In this document: one piece after another, positions 34,274-42,341 of the stretch
Position numbering within the stretch: position 1 is the stretch's first letter
Layout of the letters: the number at the start of each line of letters is the position of its first letter
Assembly: GCF_011742165.1 (NCBI RefSeq)
Contig: NZ_JAAQTO010000017.1
Coordinates: forward strand, 61,861-125,860
Direction of reading: 5' to 3'
DNA length: 64,000 nt
From: Billgrantia bachuensis
GTDB taxonomy: Bacteria; Pseudomonadota; Gammaproteobacteria; Pseudomonadales; Halomonadaceae
Position numbers and translations under genes: made by a program
Notes under the pieces: generated by a model
What the model was told of the DNA's origin: nothing
The model's input: the letters and a program-made list of their open reading frames with translations, nothing else
Databases searched by the model: none

Positions 34274-34807
34274 TCATCGCTCAGGCGTATCCGCGCTGGC
34301 GCTGCCGGCCTGATCCGGCCCGTTGCGTAGCAGCTCATACGCCAAGCCCATGATCTCGTGCCGGCTCATGTCCGGGTTTTCGCTAACGCGCTCGAGCAGC
34401 CGCACGGTGGCCTCGGCAAACCACTCGTCGGTGAGGTTCTTGGCGCTGGCGCGCAGCTCCGACATGACGGTCAGGACGTGGAGGAGCAGGGGGCGAGGGA
34501 TGTTTGATTCCAGGATGCCAAAATCAAACTTCCCCGGAGGGGCATTATCGTTCCCCACCAGGTAGTCAGGCGTTGTCTTGTAGGCCTTCGCAATGGCTAA
34601 GAGGTTTTCGATGCCCGGCACCGAGCCATTCAGCCAGCGAGTAACAGCGCTTCTGGACACGCCGAGCCGGTCAGCTATGTCCTTGTTGACCCCGTAATGC
34701 TCGCCCTCCGAATAGCCGTGTTCCTCGATCGCCAAACGGAGTAGGCGCTTAGGAAACTCCCTCTTTGCCCATTCCCTGTTCGTCACCTGGAAAGATTCGT
34801 CGCTCAT
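34274..34807 (-). CDS. XRE-family prophage repressor without peptidase domain
   Basis: A 177-residue CI-like protein. The HTH lies around NKDIADRLGVSRSAVTRWLNGSVPGIENLLAIAKAYKTTPDYLVGNDNA. The C-terminal ~85 residues are helical, with no Ala-Gly cleavage site and no Ser/Lys dyad of S24 peptidases. It therefore should not self-cleave with RecA. It faces a divergent Cro-like gene, the standard layout of a lambdoid switch. Confidence 0.85.
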   Translation of the reverse strand: MSDESFQVTNREWAKREFPKRLLRLAIEEHGYSEGEHYGVNKDIADRLGVSRSAVTRWLNGSVPGIENLLAIAKAYKTTPDYLVGNDNAPPGKFDFGILESNIPRPLLLHVLTVMSELRASAKNLTDEWFAEATVRLLERVSENPDMSRHEIMGLAYELLRNGPDQAGSASADTPER

Positions 34808-34888
34808 CTAGGAGCCCGTTGTTGAGTGATTGCTAAACGAGATTCTAGACAGATCAACTTTTGCCTGCCATAGTGCAAATCCACTAAG

Positions 34889-34902
34889 GAATTGCTCAAT
34901 TC
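34889..34902. promoter_or_regulatory. candidate repressor operator in the cI-cro intergenic region
   Basis: GAATTGCTCAATTC is a near-perfect palindrome between the repressor and Cro-like genes. A related half-site, TTGAGTGATTGC, lies at about 34823-34834, closer to the repressor start. These are candidate CI/Cro binding sites. Confidence 0.5.
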
Positions 34903-34948
34903 TTTAGCTAGACGTAGAATTAAGGAAACCCACCGCACGGCTCAGCTT

Positions 34949-35197
34949 ATGACCAGAAAAGCCCTGAAAGGCCAGCTAACCCTCCGCTCGCTCATCCATA
35001 GGGCTGGTGGCACGAACAAGGTGGCGAGAGAGCTGGGTATCTCGTCTGGGGCTGTTTCCCAGTGGATCGCTGCCGGTTGCCTGCCTCTCACCGAGGTGCA
35101 GGAGAAAACCCATTACTCGAAGCGATTGCTGGAGCTGTCGGGTGTCGTTGCTGACGAGTGGGACGTGAGGCTGATCGGCCGAAAGCAGAAGCGGTAG
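34949..35197 (+). CDS. Cro-like HTH regulator
   Basis: An 82-residue protein with a Cro/YdaS-type HTH (SLIHRAGGTNKVARELGISSGAVSQWIAAGCLP). It is the first gene of the rightward early operon, divergent from the repressor. The start at 34949 (MTRKALKG) is one choice; the frame extends to 34892 without a ribosome site. Confidence 0.75.
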   Translation: MTRKALKGQLTLRSLIHRAGGTNKVARELGISSGAVSQWIAAGCLPLTEVQEKTHYSKRLLELSGVVADEWDVRLIGRKQKR

Positions 35198-35233
35198 CTG
35201 GCACTACCCAGCACCGGGGGGGGAGGAACCGCC

Positions 35234-35536
35234 ATGAACGCACCACTGCCAACCGTGGCCACGCGCAACACCAGCCACGGCCCAGACAAAGACCTGATCG
35301 ACCGCGCCACTCGCCTGGCGTTTCTCGTCGAAGCTGCCGAGCGCAGGGAGCGCAAGGCCAGCCGAGACCGCTTGCTGGCGCTGATCGCCTACCACGAAAC
35401 GATGGCCGAGCTGACAAGCCGCACCACGGCCTGGTGTGACGGGGCACAGCAGCGCATCGAAAGCGCGCGGACAGACCACTGCGAGAAGGCCCGGGCTGCC
35501 AAAGCCGAGCTGGCGCAGCACGAGGGGGGAAACTGA
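35234..35536 (+). CDS. small charged phage protein
   Basis: A 100-residue helical protein with many Arg and Glu (AAERRERKASRDRLLALIAYHETMAELTSR). A strong GGGGGAGG ribosome site precedes the ATG. Its TGA overlaps the next ATG. Unknown function. Confidence 0.7.
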   Translation: MNAPLPTVATRNTSHGPDKDLIDRATRLAFLVEAAERRERKASRDRLLALIAYHETMAELTSRTTAWCDGAQQRIESARTDHCEKARAAKAELAQHEGGN

Positions 35537-35829
35537 TGTTCGTTTTTATGAGGCGTTTGCTCGCCATTCGGGCGCTGGCCAAGCTCGGCAGAGGCGAGGA
35601 GCTGGATCGAACGCTCCTCGCCATGGAACAGGGAGCCAAGTTCAAAGGTGCGAGCGGCGTAATGCTGCTCTCGCTGGCCCAGGACAAGGGTTGGAACGAG
35701 CACTGGATGAAGAAAGAAGGCCGGCGGTGTTTGTCCGACGACCTTCTGGGTCAGCTGTATGCGAAGCGAGTAGCCGGTTTCATCCGCGATACTCGCAATG
35801 ATCCTGTTCAGGAAGGGCTGGAGCGATGA
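35536..35829 (+). CDS. small basic phage protein
   Basis: A 97-residue protein (RRLLAIRALAKLGRGEELDRTL...). It starts on the stop of the preceding gene and its 3' end overlaps the minus-strand gene that follows by 22 bases. No family recognised. Confidence 0.65.
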   Translation: MFVFMRRLLAIRALAKLGRGEELDRTLLAMEQGAKFKGASGVMLLSLAQDKGWNEHWMKKEGRRCLSDDLLGQLYAKRVAGFIRDTRNDPVQEGLER

Positions 35830-36089
35830 TCCACGTTCCTGATCAGGTCGTTGAGGGCTGCCTCGACGTTTGCCCATTCGTCACTGAGCAACAACCCGTC
35901 GACTTCGTGAAGCGCTTCAAGTCGTGGGTCGTCGTACGCAGGTGCGTAATGCAGCCCCACGTGCCGACGCATTCTATTCTCCATGCCATTTCCTGTGCTT
36001 TCGAGCTTCCGCTCTATTGCCTCAAGGCGGCCAAGGATCTCGGCCTGCATCACCAGCATGGTCCTCAGCATCTTCTCAGTTTCGGCCAT
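35808..36089 (-). CDS. small coiled-coil protein on the opposite strand
   Basis: A 93-residue protein with an N-terminal coiled coil (MLVMQAEILGRLEAIERKLES). A GGAG ribosome site lies 7 bases upstream. It runs against the rightward early operon, so it may be expressed from the lysogen. Function unknown. Confidence 0.6.
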   Translation of the reverse strand: MAETEKMLRTMLVMQAEILGRLEAIERKLESTGNGMENRMRRHVGLHYAPAYDDPRLEALHEVDGLLLSDEWANVEAALNDLIRNVDHRSSPS

Positions 36090-36169
36090 GTCGTTACTCC
36101 ATTGGGTTGTGTGGAAACTCCTAATGTAACGGGTGACGGCATGGCCGCCTATTTGTGCGGGAGGTCGGG

Positions 36170-37183
36170 ATGAGCGAGCAGCGTGCTTTCCGCGGCGTCT
36201 GGATTCCGGCGCACATCTGGCTGAATCGCGATCTTTCCCTTCAAGAGAAGGTGATGCTGATCGAGATCGACAGCCTGCAGCACCCGGAGAAGGGGTGCTT
36301 CAAGTCGAACAAAAACCTGGCCGAGTTCTTCGACCTATCACCCAACCGTGTTTCCGAGATCATCAGCTCGCTCAAGAAGAAGGGGTGGGTGAGCGTCGAG
36401 CAGATCCGCGAAGGGAAGCAGATAGTCGAGCGCCGCATCTTCATGAAACGTCCGCTGGATAAGGGTATTCGGAAAACCGAAGAGGGGTATTCGGAAAACG
36501 ATGAGAACCCTATTCGAGATTCCGAAGAGGGGTATTCGGGAAACAGGGAGAACCCTATTCGAGATTCCGAAGAGGGGTATTCGGAAAACTGTGTAGAGAG
36601 GGGTTCAGGTTTAGGGGTTCATAGGAGCAATCCAGGTGAGGGTACTTCTCCGCCGGGGGCAAGCCCCGCGGCGGCAGAGGGAGACTACCTCGCTGCCGAA
36701 CAGCCCGAACCCGATTCCCAGCGCCAGCACGAAACACCCGCTGGCGAGTCTGGCGAGGATCTGCTGGCGCGGGTGCCCGCCGATATGCCCGGTACCCGTG
36801 ACCCGAACGCGAAGACCTTCAAGCCCTGGGCGAACTACGCCTGTGCCTATCGCGCTCGATACCGCACCTGGCCGGTGTGGAACCAGAAGACTGCCGCCCA
36901 GCTGAGCCAGCTTGTCGACCGCGTGGGGGCTGAGCTGGCGCCGAAGTGCGCGGCATTCTTCCTGCGCATGAACAACCAGTTCTACCTCGCCAAGGTGCAC
37001 CCGGTCTCGCTGCTGCTGGCCGACTGCGAGGCCATCGCGACCCAGTGCACCACCGGGCGCCAGGTCACCCAGGCCCAGGCGCGCCAGCAGGACTCCACCC
37101 AGACCAACCTGAGCAACCTGGAGCAGGCCAAGGCCATGCTGCGGGAGAAGCGCGCCCAGCAGGAGGGAACGTCATGCCACTGA
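36170..37183 (+). CDS. O-like replication initiator with internal origin
   Basis: A 337-residue protein. The N-terminal winged helix (LQEKVMLIEIDSLQHPEKGCFKSNKNLAEFFDLSPNRVSEIISSLKKKGWV) resembles phage replication initiators of the lambda O class. The middle holds a 15-residue repeat (EEGYSxNxENPIRDS) coded by DNA iterons. The C-terminus is a folded domain after a Pro-rich linker. It precedes a P-like gene. The start at MSEQRAF (36170) was chosen; an upstream ATG at 36155 adds five residues. Confidence 0.78.
   Translation: MSEQRAFRGVWIPAHIWLNRDLSLQEKVMLIEIDSLQHPEKGCFKSNKNLAEFFDLSPNRVSEIISSLKKKGWVSVEQIREGKQIVERRIFMKRPLDKGIRKTEEGYSENDENPIRDSEEGYSGNRENPIRDSEEGYSENCVERGSGLGVHRSNPGEGTSPPGASPAAAEGDYLAAEQPEPDSQRQHETPAGESGEDLLARVPADMPGTRDPNAKTFKPWANYACAYRARYRTWPVWNQKTAAQLSQLVDRVGAELAPKCAAFFLRMNNQFYLAKVHPVSLLLADCEAIATQCTTGRQVTQAQARQQDSTQTNLSNLEQAKAMLREKRAQQEGTSCH
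36463..36589 (+). repeat. iterons inside the O-like gene, probable replication origin
   Basis: GGGTATTCGGAAAAC occurs at 36463, 36485 and 36575, with a one-base variant at 36530. The last three are spaced exactly 45 bases apart and form two full copies of a 45-bp unit plus a partial third. Lambda places its origin in the same way, as iterons in the middle of gene O that bind O. Confidence 0.75.
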
Positions 37184-37905
37184 ACGCCGAACAGTACGAG
37201 CAGGTGCTCGACCTGGTGTATGCGACAGCCGAGGTGCTGGGGCACGAGATGCGCCCATCCGCCGGCATGCTGATCGTCGAGGACCTGGCCGCCTATCCGT
37301 TCGCCGAGATCCACCGGGCGCTGGCCCGCTGCCGTGCCGAACTGCACGGCCGACTGACGCTGGCGGCCATCCTGGAGCGCTTGCCGAGTGCGAACGCCCA
37401 CCTGCTGCCGAACGAGGCCTGGGCGCTGGCGCTGACCAGTACCGACGAGCAGGAGACCGTGGTGTGGACGCCTGAGATCGCCAAGGCATTCGGCGCTGCC
37501 CGGCCGGTGCTGGAGGGTGGCGACAAGGTGGGCGCTCGCATGGCGTTCCTCGCCGCCTACGAACGGGAGCTGGCGCTGGCCAAGGCCGAGGGCCGCCGCC
37601 CGGAGTGGCAGGTATCGCTGGGGCATGACCCGCAGCGGCGCCAGATCGTCCTCGAGGAGGCGGTGACTGCCGGACGGTTGCCTGCGCCCCAGGTGCAGCA
37701 CCTGCTGCCGCCACCGGATGAACCGCCGACCAAGCAAGCCGCGGCCCAGCGAAAGCACGTCGTCGCCCAGCTGCGTGACCTGATCAACCGCCCCGTGCAG
37801 GAGGCCGCACGCCAGCGTGCCGAGGCCAGGGAGCAGGAAGAACGCCGCCGTGCCGAGTTGCTGGCGCAGGCGGGTGAGCCGGTAGCCGCCACGGGGAGGG
37901 GATGA
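37174..37905 (+). CDS. P-like replication protein
   Basis: A 243-residue helical protein. The start GAGGGAACGTCATG overlaps the end of the O-like gene. It follows the initiator as lambda P follows O, and its layout (helical N-terminal half, charged tail EARQRAEAREQEERRRAELL) suits a helicase-loading partner. Sequence similarity to P is not clear by eye, so the role is inferred from position. Confidence 0.6.
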   Translation: MPLNAEQYEQVLDLVYATAEVLGHEMRPSAGMLIVEDLAAYPFAEIHRALARCRAELHGRLTLAAILERLPSANAHLLPNEAWALALTSTDEQETVVWTPEIAKAFGAARPVLEGGDKVGARMAFLAAYERELALAKAEGRRPEWQVSLGHDPQRRQIVLEEAVTAGRLPAPQVQHLLPPPDEPPTKQAAAQRKHVVAQLRDLINRPVQEAARQRAEAREQEERRRAELLAQAGEPVAATGRG

Positions 37906-38240
37906 ACATGCAACCGATCGGAACACCCACCGGCGCCGAAGTGAAGCAGGGCGCTTATCTGGACCATATCCGTAGCGGAGCTTGCAAGCGCCAGCAAGAG
38001 GCGGCTTTGGCCGTGCTGGCGCTGTCATCCCGCCCGCTGACCCGGCACGAGATTGCCGAGCTCGCCGGCATGGCGCTGTCGTCGTCATGTGCCCGCGCCA
38101 ATGCGTTGCTCGATCTCAAGCTGATCGAGGTCGCCGGCACCGTCAAGCCCGCCGGGGTCCGTTCGCCGCGTTCGACGCTGCGGCTGACCGAGAAGGGGCG
38201 CATTGAGGCAGCGCGGGTGCTGCGGGAGCTGGCGGCATGA
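37902..38240 (+). CDS. winged-helix protein
   Basis: A 112-residue protein with a MarR/IclR-like winged helix (LSSRPLTRHEIAELAGMALSSSCARANALLDLKLIEVAG ... STLRLTEKGRIEAARVL). It overlaps both neighbours by four bases. Probably a small DNA-binding protein of the early operon. Confidence 0.7.
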   Translation: MNMQPIGTPTGAEVKQGAYLDHIRSGACKRQQEAALAVLALSSRPLTRHEIAELAGMALSSSCARANALLDLKLIEVAGTVKPAGVRSPRSTLRLTEKGRIEAARVLRELAA

Positions 38241-38644
38241 AGCGTCTGACGAAAACTGAGCGCGAACAAGTGCGCCTCAAATTCGGTGGCCGCTGCGCCT
38301 ACTGCGGCGAAGAGTTGGGGAAGCGCTGGCATGCCGACCACCTTGAGGCCGTTCGTCGCAGACACGAGCTGTACCGGGATGAGAAAGGTAGGCACCAGGC
38401 GCGTGTGGTGGGCGCAGACTTCGAAGAACGGCACGTGCTCGACAACATGATGCCTGCCTGCGCGCCCTGCAACATCTCAAAAGCGGCCTACTCACTGGAG
38501 AGGTGGAGAGACGTTCTTGTCGGCTACGTCGGAGCGCTTCACAGGAATAACCCGACGTATCGCGTGGCCAAGAAGCACGGACTTATTGCTGAGACGGTGA
38601 AGCCGGTCGTGTTCTATTTCGAGACTCTGGAGGGCGGTAAATGA
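38237..38644 (+). CDS. HNH endonuclease
   Basis: A 135-residue protein with the HNH zinc-finger nuclease core: CAYCGEEL, HADHLEAV (catalytic His), and MMPACAPCNISKA. It may be a free-standing nuclease of the early region, a recombination/packaging nuclease, or a homing-type element. It is embedded in the operon by overlaps on both sides, so it is not an isolated insertion. Confidence 0.85.
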   Translation: MKRLTKTEREQVRLKFGGRCAYCGEELGKRWHADHLEAVRRRHELYRDEKGRHQARVVGADFEERHVLDNMMPACAPCNISKAAYSLERWRDVLVGYVGALHRNNPTYRVAKKHGLIAETVKPVVFYFETLEGGK

Positions 38645-39078
38645 AGCCCATCGACATCGAGAATGCCATCCTCGTGGCCCTGCGCCGGTCCACCCTGTGC
38701 GGTGACCCGCAACCGCTGACAATCCCCGCCCTGGTCAAGCGCCTGACCACTGCCAAGGGTGAGGGCCCGGGCTGGCGCCAGGTCGCCAATGCCGTGCTAC
38801 GCCTCGAGCGGCAGGGCCTAATCTATATCGCGGCCGAGGAAGAGGTCGGCGAGGTGATGCAGCCGGCATATCAGCTGACAGGCGGCGGAGTGCATGAGGC
38901 ATCAAAGGCGAGCCTGGACGATGGTCTGCCTGCTGGCGCCTGGATGGGCGTAGATATGGCAGAGCCGGGTGCCGACATGACCGGTGAGTTCTTGGCGTTC
39001 CGCGAGTTCGATAGCGACCAGATTTGCCGAATTTTCGGTGTTCGCCCTTACGTGCTTGGCAACCAAGAGGAGCGATGA
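38641..39078 (+). CDS. winged-helix-like phage protein
   Basis: A 145-residue protein. Its first ~75 residues look like a winged helix (IENAILVALRRSTLCGD...VANAVLRLERQGLIYIA). The C-terminal part is acidic. It starts on the HNH stop codon. Function unknown. Confidence 0.6.
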   Translation: MKPIDIENAILVALRRSTLCGDPQPLTIPALVKRLTTAKGEGPGWRQVANAVLRLERQGLIYIAAEEEVGEVMQPAYQLTGGGVHEASKASLDDGLPAGAWMGVDMAEPGADMTGEFLAFREFDSDQICRIFGVRPYVLGNQEER

Positions 39079-39081
39079 CGC

Positions 39082-39843
39082 ATGACTGATCGCACGCTCG
39101 AGCAGAAGGTGCTCATCGCACTGGCCAAGGAGTTCGCCGAGGCTCGCCGCCCGGTGCGCACGATGATCGTACTCGCCGCTTGCAACGCGAAGACCGGCAA
39201 CCAGCAGGACGGCGTGATCACCGCCCTGGTCGCGCTCAAGCGCCAGAGTCTGGTGGTCCAGCATGAGGACAGCTGGTCAGTCACGGCCGATGGCCGGAAG
39301 GCGGCGCAGCACCTGGCCGCCGGCTTGCCGCCGTCCAATTCCGCTAGCCCGGCCCAACCGATCGAGGCCGGTTTCAAGCAGCCGCGGAAGTTGCGCGACA
39401 CGCTCCGCCCCATGGTAGGAGGCGCACCCCGGCCGGTGACGCGGCAGGTTGAGCAAACCCCTGCACCGAAAGCGCCCGCCACGGTGAAAACTGAGCAGTC
39501 GCCTGCACAGCCCGCTTGCCATGGCTGCGAGGCGAACGAGGGAGAGTTCCACAGCCCCGAGTGCCCGGTCGTCAACGCTTTCACTGCCGGGCGAATCACT
39601 GGCGAAGGCTCTGGCCAGGCTCTGCCGCCGCTAGCTGGGGACTTGCCCCTCGAGGCGACCGTATCGCTCCACCATGGCCACGCCATCCCGAAGGATCTGC
39701 TCGAGCGCTGTGCCGCCATGCACCTGACCTTGCTGGCGCAGGCGCGGGAGGCCGCGGCGGCAGGAGAGCCTGGCGCGGAGAGTGAGCTGGCCTGGCTGTA
39801 TGAGACCGGCGAGCAGCTGCTGGCGGCGGGAGGTGCGCGGTGA
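39082..39843 (+). CDS. phage protein with N-terminal winged helix and zinc-like motif
   Basis: A 253-residue protein. Residues 1-75 resemble a winged helix (LEQKVLIALAKEFAEARRPVRTMIVL...). A Pro-rich linker leads to CHGCEANEGEFHSPECPV, a possible metal site. A helical C-terminus follows. No family recognised. Confidence 0.6.
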   Translation: MTDRTLEQKVLIALAKEFAEARRPVRTMIVLAACNAKTGNQQDGVITALVALKRQSLVVQHEDSWSVTADGRKAAQHLAAGLPPSNSASPAQPIEAGFKQPRKLRDTLRPMVGGAPRPVTRQVEQTPAPKAPATVKTEQSPAQPACHGCEANEGEFHSPECPVVNAFTAGRITGEGSGQALPPLAGDLPLEATVSLHHGHAIPKDLLERCAAMHLTLLAQAREAAAAGEPGAESELAWLYETGEQLLAAGGAR

Positions 39844-40118
39844 AGGGTGGCCAGCAAGCCAAGCGCGCGGCCGTGCTGGGCCAGAACCCGCGGTTCCGGC
39901 TCTACCTCGACGACCGTCGGCGCCGTGCCTATGGCCTGAGCCCCGCCCAGCTGCCAGACGGTACCCATTCTGTGCAGGACGCCGCCGACTTCATTCGTCA
40001 GGCCTGTGGCGTTGCCAGCCGTGCCGAGATCGACCACAGCGACACCGCCCGGGCCATGCTCGACCGGATCGTCGCGGACTATCAGCGCTGGGAGCGCCAG
40101 CAGAGGAGAGCGCAGTGA
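39840..40118 (+). CDS. small phage protein
   Basis: A 92-residue basic protein starting at GTG (39840) overlapping the previous stop. It contains RFRLYLDDRRRRAYGLSPAQLPDGTHSVQDAADFIRQA. Unknown. Confidence 0.6.
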   Translation: MKGGQQAKRAAVLGQNPRFRLYLDDRRRRAYGLSPAQLPDGTHSVQDAADFIRQACGVASRAEIDHSDTARAMLDRIVADYQRWERQQRRAQ

Positions 40119-40408
40119 TTCGTTACCTACTCCACCCGATCCGCTCAATGCGCCGGCTCGCCGAGCTCGAGGAGCGCCTGGACCACCTAGCGATCAACCT
40201 ACGCGATGATTCGCAATGGCTGGCTGCCGACGAGAAGTGCAAGGCACTGACGGAGCGCTACATGCTTATGGCTTCAGATAAGTGGCGCAGCGTCCCATTC
40301 ATGGGGCCTTGGCTATTGAGATCGCAGCTTGGTTTGTGCCCTTGTGAGAAGCGAAAGCCTGACCCGCCTGCGCCACCGCCATGCAGAACAGAATGGGGCG
40401 GACAATGA
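40115..40408 (+). CDS. small phage protein
   Basis: A 97-residue protein starting at GTG (40115) inside the stop of the previous gene. It has a helical N-terminus and a Pro-rich cysteine-containing tail (LCPCEKRKPDPPAPPPC). Unknown. Confidence 0.55.
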   Translation: MIRYLLHPIRSMRRLAELEERLDHLAINLRDDSQWLAADEKCKALTERYMLMASDKWRSVPFMGPWLLRSQLGLCPCEKRKPDPPAPPPCRTEWGGQ

Positions 40409-40665
40409 CCGAAGCACGCGCACCCCGTGAGCGCCAGGCGCTGGCGCTGGTCGAGGATGAGCGGTTCTGCGAGTGGCTGGATGCGACATCGGCGCACCCC
40501 AGCCGCTGGCCACACAACCGCACCACGGCGGCCGCCTGGCTACGTGAGCAGTTGGGCGTCGAGAGCCTGGGGCATCTGGCCGTGAGCGCTGTTGCCGCCC
40601 AGGCCTTCGACGAGATCGAGCGCCGTTTCGCACTGTGGGACAAGAAACAGGAGCTGCCGTTGTGA
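40405..40665 (+). CDS. small phage protein
   Basis: An 86-residue protein (MTEARAPRERQALALVEDERFCEWLD...). The start at 40405 overlaps the previous stop as ATGA. Unknown function. Confidence 0.6.
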   Translation: MTEARAPRERQALALVEDERFCEWLDATSAHPSRWPHNRTTAAAWLREQLGVESLGHLAVSAVAAQAFDEIERRFALWDKKQELPL

Positions 40666-41246
40666 CGATCTACTCGAGACGCAAGAAGCCGACCATGGCC
40701 CAGGTGAAGCGCAATCCCCCGCCTGGCGTGGCCAAGCCTTCGGCACTGAGACAGCGCCGAGTGGACTGGGAGGGCAACGAGCAGGCGGTGGTGATCCGGT
40801 GGTTGCTGGGCGAGAAGATGCGCGGCACCAAGGTTGGCGAACTCTATGACGTGATCTACCACGTACCTAACGGCGGGGCGCGCCATGGCAAAACAGGTGC
40901 TGACCTCAAGAAGCAAGGGGTGAAGCCAGGCGTCAGTGACTTGGTAGTGATGGATGCCCGCGGCGGCTGGCATGGGCTCTACCTCGAGTTCAAGGCGACA
41001 CCGCCCAAGCATGCTGCCTTGGCGACGAGCCAACGAGATTGGCTGGCGCTGGCAGAGAGTCGGGGCTATTGCGCTTTGCTGGCGCGTGGCTACGAGGAGG
41101 CGAAGGCGGTGCTGAGCTGGTACGCCAGCCTGATGCCCACCCAGTTCTATCGGGGGGAGGCTGTTGATTGTCCGGAAGGTACGGAATGGCGAAAGGGGGA
41201 AGAAGGCGATGGGGATTGCAGCACTGGCAGTGACATCGCGGACTGA
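40662..41246 (+). CDS. VRR-NUC domain nuclease
   Basis: A 194-residue protein of the PD-(D/E)XK VRR-NUC family. The core includes YHVPNGGARHGKTGADLKKQGVKPGVSDLVVMDARGGWHGLYLEFKA, with catalytic PGVSDL...LEFK. Such enzymes act as structure-specific nucleases or Holliday-junction resolvases in phages. It starts at GTG 40662 overlapping the previous stop. The region from 41209 is shared with the start of the next gene in another frame. Confidence 0.85.
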   Translation: MTIYSRRKKPTMAQVKRNPPPGVAKPSALRQRRVDWEGNEQAVVIRWLLGEKMRGTKVGELYDVIYHVPNGGARHGKTGADLKKQGVKPGVSDLVVMDARGGWHGLYLEFKATPPKHAALATSQRDWLALAESRGYCALLARGYEEAKAVLSWYASLMPTQFYRGEAVDCPEGTEWRKGEEGDGDCSTGSDIAD

Positions 41247-41874
41247 GCGAGGGGCGAACGTGGCGGACCTTGAGCGTATGGGCATTTGGCGGCTGCGGGA
41301 GCTGGCGCGGCAGACGCACCCGGAGCACATCGACGAAGCGGCCCGGGTGTTCGTGCGGAGGATCCTCGACATGGAGGCCGAGCGGCGCACGTTGCATGAG
41401 CACGACAACATCGGGTGGCACACCCATAGCCCCATGGCCCCCGGGCTGGCGCCTGGCGGTACCGACATTGCCCGAGAGCCGCTGGCCGCCGCCTACGATC
41501 GGGGAATTCGGCTGCACAAGGACCACGAAGCCGCGAGGCGCTGGATCGTGGCCGCCCGACTGGCGCCGAGGAACCTGCTGGCCGCCCTGATCCAGGCTCG
41601 CAAGCTCGACCGCCGCGTGCAGGGTGAGTGGGGCGCCAGCTACGACCAGATCGCAGCCAACGTCGAGCACTACGGACGCCAACTGGGTTTCAGTGTGTCG
41701 AGCTATGTCGTCGACTGCATTGAACAGGTCGAGGACGGCCGGCACCCAGGGCGGCTGGTGGAAGTGCGCCAGCCACACCGTGTGAGGGCGTTCAAGAACG
41801 GCAAGGCGATCACCAACGCGGCGACCCAGGCGCGGGTGGAGCTGATCCTGCAGGCGAAGGCGGGAGTTCTTTGA
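41209..41874 (+). CDS. phage protein in the late-regulator position
   Basis: A 221-residue protein (MGIAALAVTSRTERGANVADLERMGIW...). A GGGGGAAGAAGG site precedes the ATG at 41209. It is the last gene of the rightward early operon and is followed by a terminator, the position of antiterminator Q in lambda. I see no clear Q motif, so late regulation is only a guess from position. Confidence 0.6.
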   Translation: MGIAALAVTSRTERGANVADLERMGIWRLRELARQTHPEHIDEAARVFVRRILDMEAERRTLHEHDNIGWHTHSPMAPGLAPGGTDIAREPLAAAYDRGIRLHKDHEAARRWIVAARLAPRNLLAALIQARKLDRRVQGEWGASYDQIAANVEHYGRQLGFSVSSYVVDCIEQVEDGRHPGRLVEVRQPHRVRAFKNGKAITNAATQARVELILQAKAGVL

Positions 41875-41879
41875 AGGAG

Positions 41880-41897
41880 CCCGGCCGCTTGGCCGGG
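41880..41897 (+). terminator. terminator of the rightward early operon
   Basis: A CCCGGCC / GGCCGGG stem with a GCTT loop is followed by TTGTGTTG, six bases after the stop of the 41209 gene. Confidence 0.75.
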
Positions 41898-41937
41898 TTG
41901 TGTTGCAGCTACGACCAAAAGCGGAGAGAGAAAGTCC

Positions 41938-41966
41938 TTGCATCTGTACGACAGCTGTCATACAGT
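41938..41966 (+). promoter_or_regulatory. moron promoter with overlapping palindromic operator
   Basis: TTGCAT (41938-41943) and TACAGT (41961-41966) are 17 bases apart. A 22-bp palindrome centred on CAGCTG (41944-41965, one mismatched pair) fills the spacer and overlaps the -10. A repressor bound there would block transcription. The arms CTGT...ACAG resemble SOS boxes, but the spacing does not fit LexA. Confidence 0.6.
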
Positions 41967-42050
41967 AAAGGCGTGGACAGGGAATGAGCCCGCCACATCA
42001 CTCAGAGCGCCGAAGCGGCCACAGGCCGGGAGAGGCAAAGGAGACCTTCC

Positions 42051-42296
42051 ATGCAAAACATCACCGTTCGCCACATCAACGAAGCCGCCACCACCGACGA
42101 ACTGCTCGATCTGATGCAGGATGCCGCCAGCGAGCGCGGTTGCGAGCTGAGCAACGACAGCTTTGCCGAACAGGCCATCTTCTACCGCGACGAAGCCAAA
42201 GGCGCTCAGATCGAGTTCGACGAAGCCGCCGCCATGGAAGAACTCGCCGCCCTGCTGGATGCCGCCGAGCAGCGCTGGCATGAAATCGAAGCCTGA
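42051..42296 (+). CDS. small acidic moron protein
   Basis: An 81-residue acidic helical protein (TVRHINEAATTDELLDLMQDAASERG...). A AAAGGAG ribosome site precedes the ATG. With its own promoter, operator and terminator it is a classic moron. Function unknown. Confidence 0.7.
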   Translation: MQNITVRHINEAATTDELLDLMQDAASERGCELSNDSFAEQAIFYRDEAKGAQIEFDEAAAMEELAALLDAAEQRWHEIEA

Positions 42297-42303
42297 TCAC
42301 CCA

Positions 42304-42327
42304 GCCCCGGCCACGCGCCGGGGCTTT
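42304..42327 (+). terminator. terminator of the small moron
   Basis: A perfect GCCCCGGC / GCCGGGGC stem with a 5-nt loop is followed by TTT, 8 bases past the stop codon. Confidence 0.75.
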
Positions 42328-42341
42328 CGCCTGGAGGCACC

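Noticed and set aside
41944..41965. LexA box at the moron promoter
   Set aside because: CTGT/ACAG arms are present, but the 22-bp spacing does not fit CTG-N10-CAG; treated as another operator.
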